15,794 nt of DNA from Candidatus Woesearchaeota archaeon (GTDB lineage: Archaea > Nanobdellota > Nanobdellia > Woesearchaeales > UBA11576), in assembly GCA_019322385.1 (NCBI GenBank), contig JAHWIS010000093.1, positions 1 to 15,794 on the forward strand. The letters run 5' to 3'. Positions 7,275-13,458 of this stretch are shown here, one piece after another. Each line of letters starts with the position of its first letter. The first letter of the stretch is position 1. Position numbers and translations under genes: made by a program. A model generated the notes under the pieces. That model ran no database searches and had not been told where the DNA came from. It was given only the letters and a program-made list of their open reading frames with translations.

Positions 7275-9386
7275 CTAATTTTGGGCTGCTGCTGCGACAT
7301 ATCCTCTTTTGTCAAGGAGATATTCTATACCCTCGATGCAGTCCTTCATCTCTTTGGTTGTCTGGTAGAAGCTGAGATATTTCATTGTCTCATCAAGCCT
7401 ATCGATAACATCGTTCAGGTGTATAACATCAAGAAGCTCGAGCTCAGCATCAACGCCTTGCAGCTCCTTGCTGAACATTGATTTCATATTATGCCTTGAA
7501 AGTATCCCTGGAAGCACTGTATCTTTCAGCTTCCGTATGAGCTCAGGGTGTGACACTACTCCCTTGCCGCTCTCAATGTCTGCACTGTCTATCTTATCTT
7601 GAGGTATGTCTTTGCCTTTCTCTATGTATAATGATATTACATCATTCATTGAATTGTTGTACCCTTCTACAAACGTCTTAACAGTCTGTGTGAATATATT
7701 GTACGAACTCCTGAAATGCTCTGAATTCCTTGAGAGCTGTTCTATCTTCTTTGAATCTAGCATGACAGTATCGTCATTGAATTCCTTCTGCGCAATATCA
7801 AGCATGTGGTATGCGCTGCTCCTCAGCACGCTTATCATGCTCATGCTGTCGAGGTATTCGATCTTCATGACAGTAAATTCTTTTTGTTTGTCTGGTCTGC
7901 AGTAGAGAACTCCTTTGCTTATTCCGCGCTCTGACTGGTATTTCCATTTTCCTTCAATGACCTCTTCAAGCGGACTCTCTATCAACCTGATATCCTCATC
8001 ACCGGCGTATTCAAATCCTTCTTCAAGAGGATCTAGCGTATCAACATGTTCCTCTTCAGCCCGCTTTGCCGCGCCGTTTTGCTTTGCAACTAATGTCGCG
8101 ACCAGTGCTGCAGCTTTGTCAGGCTCTAATTCTTGTCTAGGATCGACCTGTGCTGCTGCTGCCTCTACTTGTGCAGCTTCGATGGGCAGATCTTCATATC
8201 CCTCAGCAATTTCCATGTCACCTCCTTCAAATGCCTCATCTAACATGTTGTCGAGATCGCAGTCTGTCACGTTGTCGACATCCAGGCCCATCTTGAGATG
8301 CTCAGTTAAATCTATAGGTTTGGCAAGTCCTTGGGTTTCTGAGAGTCCATGATTTTTCAGTCCTATAATCATTTCAGCTTCTCGCATATCTGCATCAGGA
8401 AGGTCTTCTGCCTTGTCAGGCCCAGGTTCTTCAGGCGCAGGAGTGAGTTCTTCTAGATCTATCTTGGTCTCATCTGGTGTCTCATACAGCTCTGTGCTTG
8501 ACCTTGATGCGGCCTTAACCCGTTCGAGAACTGACCTGGCCTCAAGCTCTTGCCTCAGCTGCTCAAGCTCTTCTTCCTTTTGATCAACCTGTTTCCGTAC
8601 ATCTGACCGCTCTTGTTTGTATTGCGATAATTGTATGTTCATCTCTGAACGTTTTTCATGTTCTGTAGTAAGCACGTTTTTCAGATTGTGGATTATGTCT
8701 TCTATGTTTCCTTTTTCTTGCTCTAGGGTTGACAGCTTTTCTCTTGCCTTCTCTTGTTCAGCAGCATAATGTGCATCGCATTCTTTCAGGTGGTTATTTT
8801 CATCTTCGTCTATCTCTGCAATCTCTGATTGATATTCTTGCTTGTTTTTATCCAGCACTCCAATTTCTGTTTGCAGGTTCTCTTTTTCTTTCTCAAGCGC
8901 TTGTATCTGCCTTGTCAGGGCATTGATCTCGAATTCCTTTGCTGCTATATCATCATCCTTCTCTTCTATCTCTTCTTGTTTCTTCTTTCTCTCTGCATCC
9001 TTCTTTGCAGAGTATGCTGTCTTGCTCTGCTCTGTCTCTTCTTGTTTCTTCTCCAGGTTCGCTATTGCATCCTTTATATCTCCTTCAACATCTATCATGC
9101 CGTGGTTCTTTTTTTCTAGTTTCTCCTGGCTGAGTTCGATCGTGTTCTCGCAGCGCTGTATCTCTTCTGTGGTCTGGTCTACTTGTGCATCATATGTTGC
9201 AAGTTCAGAATTCAGTCCTTCAAGCTCTTTTGCCTTTTGTTCTATATTTTGTTCCCTTTGGTTCATCTCTTCTTCTATTGTATTCAGCAGTCCGATCAGA
9301 TTATTGAGGGATTCTCTTTCAGACTTCAGTTGGCTCCGTGCTTTCCTGACTACACCCATATCTGTATCTTCCTTGTCATCTGGCAT
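7275..9386 (-). CDS. Large acidic coiled-coil protein with C-terminal helical domain, 703 aa
   Basis: Function not recognised. Residues 15-292 are an almost unbroken coiled coil rich in E, Q and K, resembling the arms of SMC/Rad50-type proteins; but there is no Walker A, Walker B or ABC signature anywhere, so it is not an SMC ATPase. Residues 300-480 are an acidic, Ala/Pro/Asp/Glu-rich linker (LEELTPAPEEPGPDK, EDLPIEAAQVEAAAAQ) and probably disordered. Residues 480-700 form a separate globular, mostly helical domain beginning KWKYQSERGISKGVLYCRPD and ending GYVAAAAQN. No signal peptide or membrane helix is seen, so it is cytoplasmic; a scaffold or chromosome/cell-organisation role is possible but unproven. 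The ATG at 9386 has GAGGT (9394-9398) seven bases upstream. It is convergent with the methyltransferase gene. Confidence 0.88.
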   Translation of the reverse strand: MPDDKEDTDMGVVRKARSQLKSERESLNNLIGLLNTIEEEMNQREQNIEQKAKELEGLNSELATYDAQVDQTTEEIQRCENTIELSQEKLEKKNHGMIDVEGDIKDAIANLEKKQEETEQSKTAYSAKKDAERKKKQEEIEEKDDDIAAKEFEINALTRQIQALEKEKENLQTEIGVLDKNKQEYQSEIAEIDEDENNHLKECDAHYAAEQEKAREKLSTLEQEKGNIEDIIHNLKNVLTTEHEKRSEMNIQLSQYKQERSDVRKQVDQKEEELEQLRQELEARSVLERVKAASRSSTELYETPDETKIDLEELTPAPEEPGPDKAEDLPDADMREAEMIIGLKNHGLSETQGLAKPIDLTEHLKMGLDVDNVTDCDLDNMLDEAFEGGDMEIAEGYEDLPIEAAQVEAAAAQVDPRQELEPDKAAALVATLVAKQNGAAKRAEEEHVDTLDPLEEGFEYAGDEDIRLIESPLEEVIEGKWKYQSERGISKGVLYCRPDKQKEFTVMKIEYLDSMSMISVLRSSAYHMLDIAQKEFNDDTVMLDSKKIEQLSRNSEHFRSSYNIFTQTVKTFVEGYNNSMNDVISLYIEKGKDIPQDKIDSADIESGKGVVSHPELIRKLKDTVLPGILSRHNMKSMFSKELQGVDAELELLDVIHLNDVIDRLDETMKYLSFYQTTKEMKDCIEGIEYLLDKRGYVAAAAQN

Positions 9387-9393
9387 GATTGAG

Positions 9394-9398
9394 ACCTC
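9394..9398 (-). promoter_or_regulatory. Shine-Dalgarno site of the 703-aa coiled-coil gene
   Basis: GAGGT on the minus strand, seven bases before the ATG at 9386. It fixes this start and implies a leadered transcript, which favours the promoter element at 9465-9476 over the nearer AT-rich box at 9407-9416. That nearer box would place the transcription start at the ATG and exclude the ribosome site. Confidence 0.6.
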
Positions 9399-9406
9399 AA
9401 GATTGG

Positions 9407-9416
9407 TATTTTTAAA
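9407..9416 (-). promoter_or_regulatory. Proximal TATA-like box before the 703-aa gene
   Basis: TTTAAAAATA on the minus strand, preceded by TCC, with its near edge 21 bases from the ATG at 9386. If used, it would give a leaderless message. It is an alternative to the distal palindromic box at 9465-9476. Confidence 0.4.
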
Positions 9417-9431
9417 GGAAACTAGATTTTG

Positions 9432-9464
9432 CTACTATCCCCCAGTAGTGTAGAAGTGACTACT
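9432..9464 (-). repeat. Interlocking short inverted repeats in the leader region
   Basis: CTACT (9432-9436) pairs with AGTAG (9444-9448), and AGTAGT (9444-9449) pairs with ACTACT (9459-9464). The middle arm is therefore shared, so two mutually exclusive hairpins are possible. It lies between the distal TATA palindrome and the start of the 703-aa gene, where it could be an operator or a leader RNA switch. The stems are only 5-6 bp, so this is tentative. Confidence 0.35.
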
Positions 9465-9476
9465 TATTTATAAATA
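9465..9476 (-). promoter_or_regulatory. Palindromic TATA element TATTTATAAATA
   Basis: A perfect 12-bp palindrome; the identical 12-mer occurs at 12110-12121 upstream of another minus-strand gene. Initiation about 25 bases downstream would be near 9445, giving a leader of about 58 bases that includes the GAGGT ribosome site. Being palindromic, the box does not itself show direction; the minus strand is assigned from the downstream gene. Confidence 0.5.
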
Positions 9477-9522
9477 TTTCCAGAAAACCAAGGCTTTGTT
9501 TATAAATGTTTAAAAACAGCAG

Positions 9523-9544
9523 AAAAGAGCCTAACACCTCTTTT
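9523..9544 (-). terminator. Hairpin terminator-like element after the 159-aa gene
   Basis: Arms AAAAGAG (9523-9529) and CTCTTTT (9538-9544) form a 7-bp stem with an 8-base loop, overlapping the stop codon at 9544-9546 of the minus-strand gene. Transcribed on the minus strand, the second arm ends in TTTT, as in an intrinsic terminator. Archaeal termination depends mainly on the T-run. Confidence 0.45.
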
Positions 9545-10023
9545 TAAGCTCCTTTACTGGCCTTACCTGCCTTTGCATACTGTCCAGATTTGCCTTCAGC
9601 GCTCATCACAGCATAAAGCCCTGCAAGCACGTTGTACAATGCCTTGCCTTTGTTCTCTTTCGGCGACACCACTCCCATCTGATACAGCGTGCCATCTGCT
9701 GCAGTATAGCTTACCTGTATCATGGCATTCTTGCCATCCCCGAAATACGGCATCTGCTTTGGCCTCATCTCTCCTTTGTTCCCTCCAAGATAAGGCATGA
9801 CATTCGGCCTGTCCTGCTGAGTCCTAACTGATGGCGGCATGTGATAGACCTGCCGATCTGCAGGAACTTTGCTATTTCCTTGATACCCTGATCCTCCCAG
9901 CAGGAACCTGTTCTCTTCCTCTTCATCAGGCTGCTCCAGCCCAAGCTGCCTCAACAGTTGCGTTGCCTGGTCTGAATAATGTTTATCCTTCTTCATCTGT
10001 TCCATCTCTCTCACCTGTGACAT
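9544..10023 (-). CDS. Hypothetical small protein, 159 aa
   Basis: Function not recognised. The frame extends to a TTG at 10062, but I choose the ATG at 10023 because TATA-like sequences (10050-10059 and 10066-10073) lie over or just before the TTG, so that codon is unlikely to be transcribed. Residues 1-28 are a charged helix (MSQVREMEQMKKD, then QATQLLRQLGL). Residues 32-38 are acidic. Residues 42-98 are Gly/Pro/Asn-rich and probably flexible, with two related segments NVMPYLGG and KQMPYFGDG. Residues 99-140 look like a small beta/alpha domain (MIQVSYTAADGTLYQMGVV, then KALYNVLAGLYAVM), followed by a Gly/Lys/Ala tail. No signal peptide or cysteines. A hairpin terminator-like element follows its stop, so it appears to be a single-gene unit between the rubrerythrin-like and coiled-coil genes. 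Confidence 0.75.
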   Translation of the reverse strand: MSQVREMEQMKKDKHYSDQATQLLRQLGLEQPDEEEENRFLLGGSGYQGNSKVPADRQVYHMPPSVRTQQDRPNVMPYLGGNKGEMRPKQMPYFGDGKNAMIQVSYTAADGTLYQMGVVSPKENKGKALYNVLAGLYAVMSAEGKSGQYAKAGKASKGA

Positions 10024-10049
10024 TAGTGCAGCCCAAAGACTGCCTATGA

Positions 10050-10073
10050 TACTATATGTCAAAAGAAATTAAA
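10050..10073 (-). promoter_or_regulatory. Promoter region of the 159-aa gene
   Basis: On the minus strand, TTTAATTT (10066-10073) and CATATAGTAT (10050-10059) are the two TATA-like stretches. They would start transcription near 10044 or 10030, both consistent with the ATG at 10023 and not with the upstream TTG. Confidence 0.4.
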
Positions 10074-10115
10074 TTCATTTAGCGACAACAGTAGAACATA
10101 GTGTGACAGATGTGG

Positions 10116-10670
10116 CTATGTCTCCAGCCTCACATGCTCCATCCCAAACCAGTATCCTGTGCTGTAGATCGCGTCCTGGTGCATGTGTATGAAGTCTTTG
10201 TGCTTCAACTCCTCAGTCGCGACCATCTTGAGGAACTTGCTTATTTTCTTGTTATTTATCTTCTTTGCAAGGTCCATGTACAGGTCATGTCCTTTCTGCT
10301 CGAACTCGACTGCCTGGTTGAAGAGGTGGTATATTGTTGATTTCTTCTTTGTGACTTCCTGAAGGTCCTTTGTCTTGAACAGAGGATTCTTCACAGGTGG
10401 CTGCGCTTCATATTCTCCTGCCTTTGCAGCAGCCTCTCCCTCGCCTTCCTTCTTCTCTGCATTGTAGACCTCTGTGAAGAACTTGAGATGTATCTGCTCT
10501 TGTTCAAGCAGCACATCCATGAGCATTGTCATGTTGATGTCATCGACCTGTTTCTTTGCTTCTGTGTAGAACTTTATACCTCTCTTTTCAGTGTCGATAG
10601 CCAACTGGATGTATTTGAGAAGTTCTTTCCTGTCCTGCGCAGCAGGTTTCTTCACAGTCTTTTTTGCCAT
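10116..10670 (-). CDS. Rubrerythrin-like ferritin-family diiron protein
   Basis: 184 residues. It shows the diiron four-helix pattern: helix 1 E28 (DTEKRGIKFY), helix 2 E58-x-x-H61 (EQEQIHLKFF), helix 3 E124 (EFEQKGHDLY) and helix 4 E154-x-x-H157 (EELKHKDFI). These are the ligand positions of rubrerythrin/COG1633-type proteins. Residues 73-110 are a longer, Ala/Glu/Lys-rich and probably flexible segment between the helix pairs. There is no C-terminal rubredoxin domain (no CxxC pairs, in fact no cysteines), so electrons for peroxide reduction would have to come from a separate partner, or the protein may handle iron or oxygen in another way. The C-terminus (TGYWFGMEHVRLE) is aromatic. The N-terminus MAKKTVKKPA is basic and not a signal peptide. 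It has its own TATA-like box at 10691-10700. Confidence 0.88.
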   Translation of the reverse strand: MAKKTVKKPAAQDRKELLKYIQLAIDTEKRGIKFYTEAKKQVDDINMTMLMDVLLEQEQIHLKFFTEVYNAEKKEGEGEAAAKAGEYEAQPPVKNPLFKTKDLQEVTKKKSTIYHLFNQAVEFEQKGHDLYMDLAKKINNKKISKFLKMVATEELKHKDFIHMHQDAIYSTGYWFGMEHVRLET

Positions 10671-10690
10671 GAAGTCAATAAGAGAAACAC

Positions 10691-10700
10691 TTTATTTAAA
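10691..10700 (-). promoter_or_regulatory. TATA-like box of the rubrerythrin-like gene
   Basis: TTTAAATAAA on the minus strand, in the 38-base gap between the Fis-type gene stop (10709) and the ATG at 10670. Its near edge is 21 bases from the ATG, and no Shine-Dalgarno is present, so a leaderless or near-leaderless message is expected. Confidence 0.6.
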
Positions 10701-10708
10701 CTTTTTGC

Positions 10709-11638
10709 TTAAGCAGCCATTCTGGATTCATCTTTCTTCCTTTCCTTCTCTTTCCTTGCAGCCTCTCGTCTTGATTCATATTCCTCTACAAGCTGCTTCA
10801 GTCTCTCGACATCACTCTTTGCAACAGGGATCTCTTCTTTCTCTTCCTTTGCTTTCTCTTCTATCCTGAATTCCTTGATCTTCCTTCTTACAGTCTTCTC
10901 AGAATCGCCAAGATACCTTGCAGTCTTCTTAACATCACCGTCTGCTGCCTTGAATGCTTCGTAGACTATCTGTTTCTCAAACAATGATTTGGCTTCCTTG
11001 TAGTTGTTGATTCCTTCTGTCGTCTGCATCAGGTCATTGAGCCTTCTGTCCTGCGTCGGCATATAGGTCGATATCTTCTGTGCAAGCATCTGTGATTTCT
11101 CCTTTATGTTTTCCCTGATATTGTCATACAGCGAAGGATGTATGACATTCTTGTATCCTGACAAAGCATCAGATAATGTCGATTCGATGTTCTCTGCATG
11201 GATATACTCTGCTCTGTCCATCCTTTCTTCCAGCTTTCTCTGTCGGATAGGCCGTTTGTGATCGACAAAGTCCATCAGGTCATGCTTCTTCAGCACAGGA
11301 TACAATCTTTCCCTTGACCTGCCGCTCTCCCTTGCGAGCTGTGCGAGATTCCCTTTTGTCCGGTCTATGGATCTCTTGAAGAATTCCCTTTCAAAGTAAT
11401 CAAGGGCCTGCCGTCTTGTAGGGAAATCTTCCTCTAAATTCTTTTCATACACAAACTCTGTAAGCTTCTGCTTGAACCTGTCTGTTATGTCGCGGACAGG
11501 TGTCTGTATAGCATCATCAACATCCTTTCCTATCCTGTATGCAAGGTCTTGCCTTGTTTTGTCTTCAAAGAAGTAGGAACTAGTGAAACCTTCCTGGTCA
11601 TTGTTCAGCTTGTATGCGAGGTTCTCTTGCATTTTCAT
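10709..11638 (-). CDS. Protein with two Fis-type helix-turn-helix units
   Basis: 309 residues. Two segments match the Fis/HTH_8 pattern found at the C-terminus of NtrC-type activators. The first is at about 80-122 (DYFEREFFKRSIDRTKGN, then LARESGRSRERLYPVLKKHDL). The second is at about 216-260 (LFEKQIVYEAFKAADGDV, then TARYLGDSEKTVRRKIKEF). Each has the G-N/D turn, the A-x-x-G recognition-helix lead and the L/V-x-x-x-L/I-K-x-x pattern. Helical sequence surrounds them, and a charged coil (about 262-309) ends KDESRMAA. There is no AAA+ or receiver domain. It is probably a DNA-binding protein that bends or bridges DNA through two sites. Archaea lack sigma-54, so it cannot be a classical NtrC-type activator. 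The ATG at 11638 has no clear ribosome site; a second Met lies two codons in. It may be co-transcribed with the 94-aa gene 74 bases upstream. Confidence 0.8.
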   Translation of the reverse strand: MKMQENLAYKLNNDQEGFTSSYFFEDKTRQDLAYRIGKDVDDAIQTPVRDITDRFKQKLTEFVYEKNLEEDFPTRRQALDYFEREFFKRSIDRTKGNLAQLARESGRSRERLYPVLKKHDLMDFVDHKRPIRQRKLEERMDRAEYIHAENIESTLSDALSGYKNVIHPSLYDNIRENIKEKSQMLAQKISTYMPTQDRRLNDLMQTTEGINNYKEAKSLFEKQIVYEAFKAADGDVKKTARYLGDSEKTVRRKIKEFRIEEKAKEEKEEIPVAKSDVERLKQLVEEYESRREAARKEKERKKDESRMAA

Positions 11639-11712
11639 TAGTCTGAACAGCAGTGATGTGTCTCAACTCCAAATGTCTAGAAAACACCTTTTTTGAAAAA
11701 GATAAAATGATT

Positions 11713-11997
11713 TTACCTGAGCTGTTTCTCAAGCGGCGCTGATTTGCCTTTCTTTGCCTGCGCAGCTGCCTGCTTTGCGACCTTTTCAAGATCGATGCCG
11801 AGCTCTTTCAATGCAGCGACATGCATCTGCATGAGCTGTTCCACGATGCTCAGTATCTTCAGCATCTCCTCTCTTTCCTTTGCGAGCGTTGACAATGCTC
11901 CCTTGTGGAACCCGATCTGCTCATCCTTGCTTGCTCCGCCAGCCCTTGCTTTTGGTGCTGCTTTCTTTGCCTTTCCTTTGACTTCTTTTATCGCCAT
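11713..11997 (-). CDS. Small lysine/alanine-rich helical protein, 94 aa
   Basis: Function not recognised. The start is supported by GGAGG (12005-12009) seven bases upstream of the ATG at 11997. Residues 1-25 are a basic, Ala/Gly-rich tail (MAIKEVKGKAKKAAPKARAG) reminiscent of histone-like or nucleic-acid-binding tails. Residues 28-82 form one or two amphipathic helices (LSTLAKEREEMLKILSIVEQ, then LMQMHVAALKELGIDLEKVA). The end is basic. It could be a small nucleic-acid-binding or helical adaptor protein. Its transcript appears to have a roughly 90-base leader containing two stable hairpins, unusual among the mostly leaderless genes here. The Fis-type gene follows on the same strand after 74 bases. 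Confidence 0.8.
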   Translation of the reverse strand: MAIKEVKGKAKKAAPKARAGGASKDEQIGFHKGALSTLAKEREEMLKILSIVEQLMQMHVAALKELGIDLEKVAKQAAAQAKKGKSAPLEKQLR

Positions 11998-12004
11998 TTT
12001 CTAC

Positions 12005-12009
12005 CCTCC
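12005..12009 (-). promoter_or_regulatory. Shine-Dalgarno site of the 94-aa gene
   Basis: GGAGG on the minus strand, seven bases before the ATG at 11997: the strongest ribosome-binding motif in the window. It lies just downstream of the AT-rich leader hairpin at 12023-12043. Confidence 0.7.
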
Positions 12010-12022
12010 ATAATCATCATCA

Positions 12023-12043
12023 TAAAAATCTGTAAGATTTTTA
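12023..12043 (-). repeat. AT-rich hairpin in the leader of the 94-aa gene
   Basis: Perfect 8-bp stem: TAAAAATC (12023-12030) with GATTTTTA (12036-12043) and a 5-base loop, 13 bases upstream of the GGAGG site on the minus strand. The weak stem could melt with temperature or be stabilised by a protein. Confidence 0.6.
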
Positions 12044-12045
12044 GG

Positions 12046-12073
12046 ATGCCAAACGCCTGCGGCGTTTGTGCAT
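12046..12073 (-). repeat. GC-rich hairpin in the leader of the 94-aa gene
   Basis: Stem of 12 bp with one bulged base: ATGC plus CAAACGCC (12046-12057) pairs with GGCGTTTG (12061-12068) and, after bulged T12069, GCAT (12070-12073). The loop is three bases, GCA on the minus strand. It could instead end the upstream transcript, but the upstream gene already has a T-run beside its stop and a promoter lies between. Confidence 0.6.
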
Positions 12074-12109
12074 GACAAAATCTTCTAATGCATACTAATA
12101 AGACGCCTT

Positions 12110-12121
12110 TATTTATAAATA
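12110..12121 (-). promoter_or_regulatory. Palindromic TATA element of the 94-aa gene
   Basis: TATTTATAAATA, the same 12-bp palindrome as at 9465-9476. Initiation about 25 bases downstream on the minus strand would be near 12088, giving a leader of about 90 bases that contains both hairpins and the GGAGG site. Confidence 0.55.
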
Positions 12122-12151
12122 CTTATAAAGAAAACCACTATATTGTGAGAC

Positions 12152-12157
12152 AAAAAA
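12152..12157 (-). terminator. T-run terminator after the membrane-protein gene
   Basis: Six T on the minus strand (12157 to 12152) directly after the TGA stop at 12159-12161. Archaeal RNA polymerase terminates at short T-runs. This would end the four-gene operon that starts at 13831. Confidence 0.45.
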
Positions 12158-12158
12158 G

Positions 12159-12503
12159 TCATATTTGTTTCTTCTTTTTTCTGCGCCTGACAGGCCTCTT
12201 CAGCACATCAACTGTCTTTCTTGCAGCCCTTTTGCTGTGCTCTTTTACCTTGTGGATTGTCCGCCTGTGATACTCTTTGTACTTGTGCGTCACAAGCCTA
12301 TACCCTTCAAGCCCTGCAAGATACACTCCAGGTATCAGCATGATCCATGAGAACACATACACAGTGATCATAGCGATCCTCCATGCCTCACTCCCAGGAA
12401 ACAGTATGATAGGAACAAAAACCAGCTTCCCAAGAACAAGCGACACCACAATAAGCACAATACCTAGAACAAAATTCTTTGTGACTTCCTGCTTTGTCTC
12501 CAT
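12159..12503 (-). CDS. Two-helix membrane protein with basic cytoplasmic tail, 114 aa
   Basis: Function not recognised. Residues 11-36 (FVLGIVLIVVSLVLGKLVFV and on) and 42-66 (RIAMITVYVFSWIMLIPGVY and on) are strong transmembrane helices joined by a short FPGSEA turn. Residues 67-114 form a highly basic tail (YKEYHRRTIHKVKEHSKRAA, then KRPVRRRKKKK) with at least 18 Lys/Arg. By the positive-inside rule both ends lie in the cytoplasm as a helical hairpin. The basic tail could bind lipid headgroups, nucleic acid or an acidic partner. The ATG is 7 bases from the stop of the metallopeptidase gene, so they are probably co-transcribed, although a TATA-like TTTAAA occurs within the end of that gene at 12525-12533. 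A T-run follows the stop. Confidence 0.85.
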   Translation of the reverse strand: METKQEVTKNFVLGIVLIVVSLVLGKLVFVPIILFPGSEAWRIAMITVYVFSWIMLIPGVYLAGLEGYRLVTHKYKEYHRRTIHKVKEHSKRAARKTVDVLKRPVRRRKKKKQI

Positions 12504-12510
12504 GCAGATC

Positions 12511-13458
12511 TTAAATCACTTGCGCTTTAAATGTTTTTGCTTTAAGAATTCCTTTTGATAACTCCCAAAAAACCTTTAACGATTCCTTTCCTTTCTTTAC
12601 AACATCCTGCACAAATGCAAATGCCCTGTCATGCAGTCCGTTCTCTGCAGGTACAAAGTCGATATTGAAATTACCTGCAAGCTCTCCGATGTCATGCTCC
12701 ACAACTGTCTTTACCCATGCAAGTTCGAATGCAAATGCCTTTGCTTCTTCATCAACATCATCTGAAAGTCGAGGACTCAAGACATGCCCTAACTCATGTC
12801 CTATAGTAAGCATCAGTGCATCCAGATGGTTCTTCTTCACGAATATTGTGCTAGGATACGGATATCTGTTGATCGCAAATCCCATTATGCCTGGGTTCCA
12901 CTTCCCTCCATTAGCAGTGTGCGCCTTCTTCATCTCTGTTTCACCGCAAACCCTGACCTCTATATTGTCTGGGAACTGCTGGCCGGTAAGCTTCTCGAAT
13001 GTCTCGAGCACAAGTCCCTTTACTTCTTCAGAATCATGCACAAACTGCGTCACTGGCCTGCACTTCTTGAGCAGACCAGCACTAATACTCTGCTGATACT
13101 CCTGACTATTGTCATAATTGCCCGAAGGGCCAGGAAGAAGATAACCATTGTTCCTTTGAGCATAACCAAGCCTGCCTTTACCCTCCCCACAACCTATCGA
13201 ACCAACATAAGGAGACACAAACTCAACCTTCCGTTTATCCAGGTTGACAACATAATTGTTCTGTATCCTGTTGTCTATGCTCTGGCTGTGGACATGCACA
13301 TCTCCTGTCCTCTCAGCTGCGATAGAATGCTGTATGCCGTGGTTTATGCTGCCGTTGTTGATGTTCACATCTCCATTTATGTAGATCTTGTTCACTACAC
13401 TGTCCAGCCTTCTTGATGCTGCTGCACTATAATCTCGAGAGAATGTTGCATAGTTCAT
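12511..13458 (-). CDS. ImmA/IrrE-like zinc metallopeptidase with repetitive N-terminal region
   Basis: 315 residues. The zincin motif HELGH (221-225; zinc ligands H221 and H225, general base E222) is followed by DEEAKAFAFELAW (236-248), which supplies a downstream glutamate (E237 or E238) as third ligand. This HELGH...EExAxxFAxEL layout is that of the ImmA/IrrE (M78-type) gluzincins, which cleave transcriptional repressors; the match is by pattern only. Residues 26-75 carry two related Asn/His-rich units, each starting GDV (29 and 52) with SI and IQ further in, suggesting a short beta-solenoid. Residues 85-122 are Gly/Asn/Tyr-rich (CGEGKGRLGYAQRNNGYLLP) and resemble part of the 68-aa protein encoded upstream. 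No signal peptide. The start overlaps the stop of the 55-aa gene in an ATGA, indicating translational coupling. It probably processes the small co-encoded proteins or a regulator. Confidence 0.83.
   Translation of the reverse strand: MNYATFSRDYSAAASRRLDSVVNKIYINGDVNINNGSINHGIQHSIAAERTGDVHVHSQSIDNRIQNNYVVNLDKRKVEFVSPYVGSIGCGEGKGRLGYAQRNNGYLLPGPSGNYDNSQEYQQSISAGLLKKCRPVTQFVHDSEEVKGLVLETFEKLTGQQFPDNIEVRVCGETEMKKAHTANGGKWNPGIMGFAINRYPYPSTIFVKKNHLDALMLTIGHELGHVLSPRLSDDVDEEAKAFAFELAWVKTVVEHDIGELAGNFNIDFVPAENGLHDRAFAFVQDVVKKGKESLKVFWELSKGILKAKTFKAQVI
12525..12533 (-). promoter_or_regulatory. Possible internal TATA box for the membrane-protein gene
   Basis: CATTTAAAG on the minus strand, centred about 26 bases before the ATG at 12503, but inside the last codons of the metallopeptidase gene. 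It may give extra leaderless transcripts or be a chance coding match. Confidence 0.35.

Noticed and set aside
7275..9386. SMC or Rad50 ATPase for the coiled-coil protein.
   Set aside because: No Walker A, Walker B or signature motif exists in the 703 residues.
8842..9453. Long plus-strand open frames opposite the 703-aa coiled-coil gene.
   Set aside because: They are Ser/Phe/Leu-rich antisense shadows of a Glu/Lys/Gln-rich coil and have no promoter or motif of their own.
10024..10062. A TTG start at 10062 for the 159-aa protein.
   Set aside because: It is a rare start codon lying inside or beside the apparent TATA region; the in-frame ATG at 10023 fits the promoter better.
10345..12491. A 17-base identical string (TTCTTTGTGACTTCCTG) at 10345-10361 and 12475-12491.
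   Set aside because: Both copies lie in coding sequence and encode QEVTK in unrelated proteins; the flanks do not match, so this is likely coincidence.
12796..13416. A 206-residue plus-strand open frame opposite the metallopeptidase.
   Set aside because: The minus frame carries HELGH and operon-type overlaps; the plus frame has no recognisable motif or promoter.
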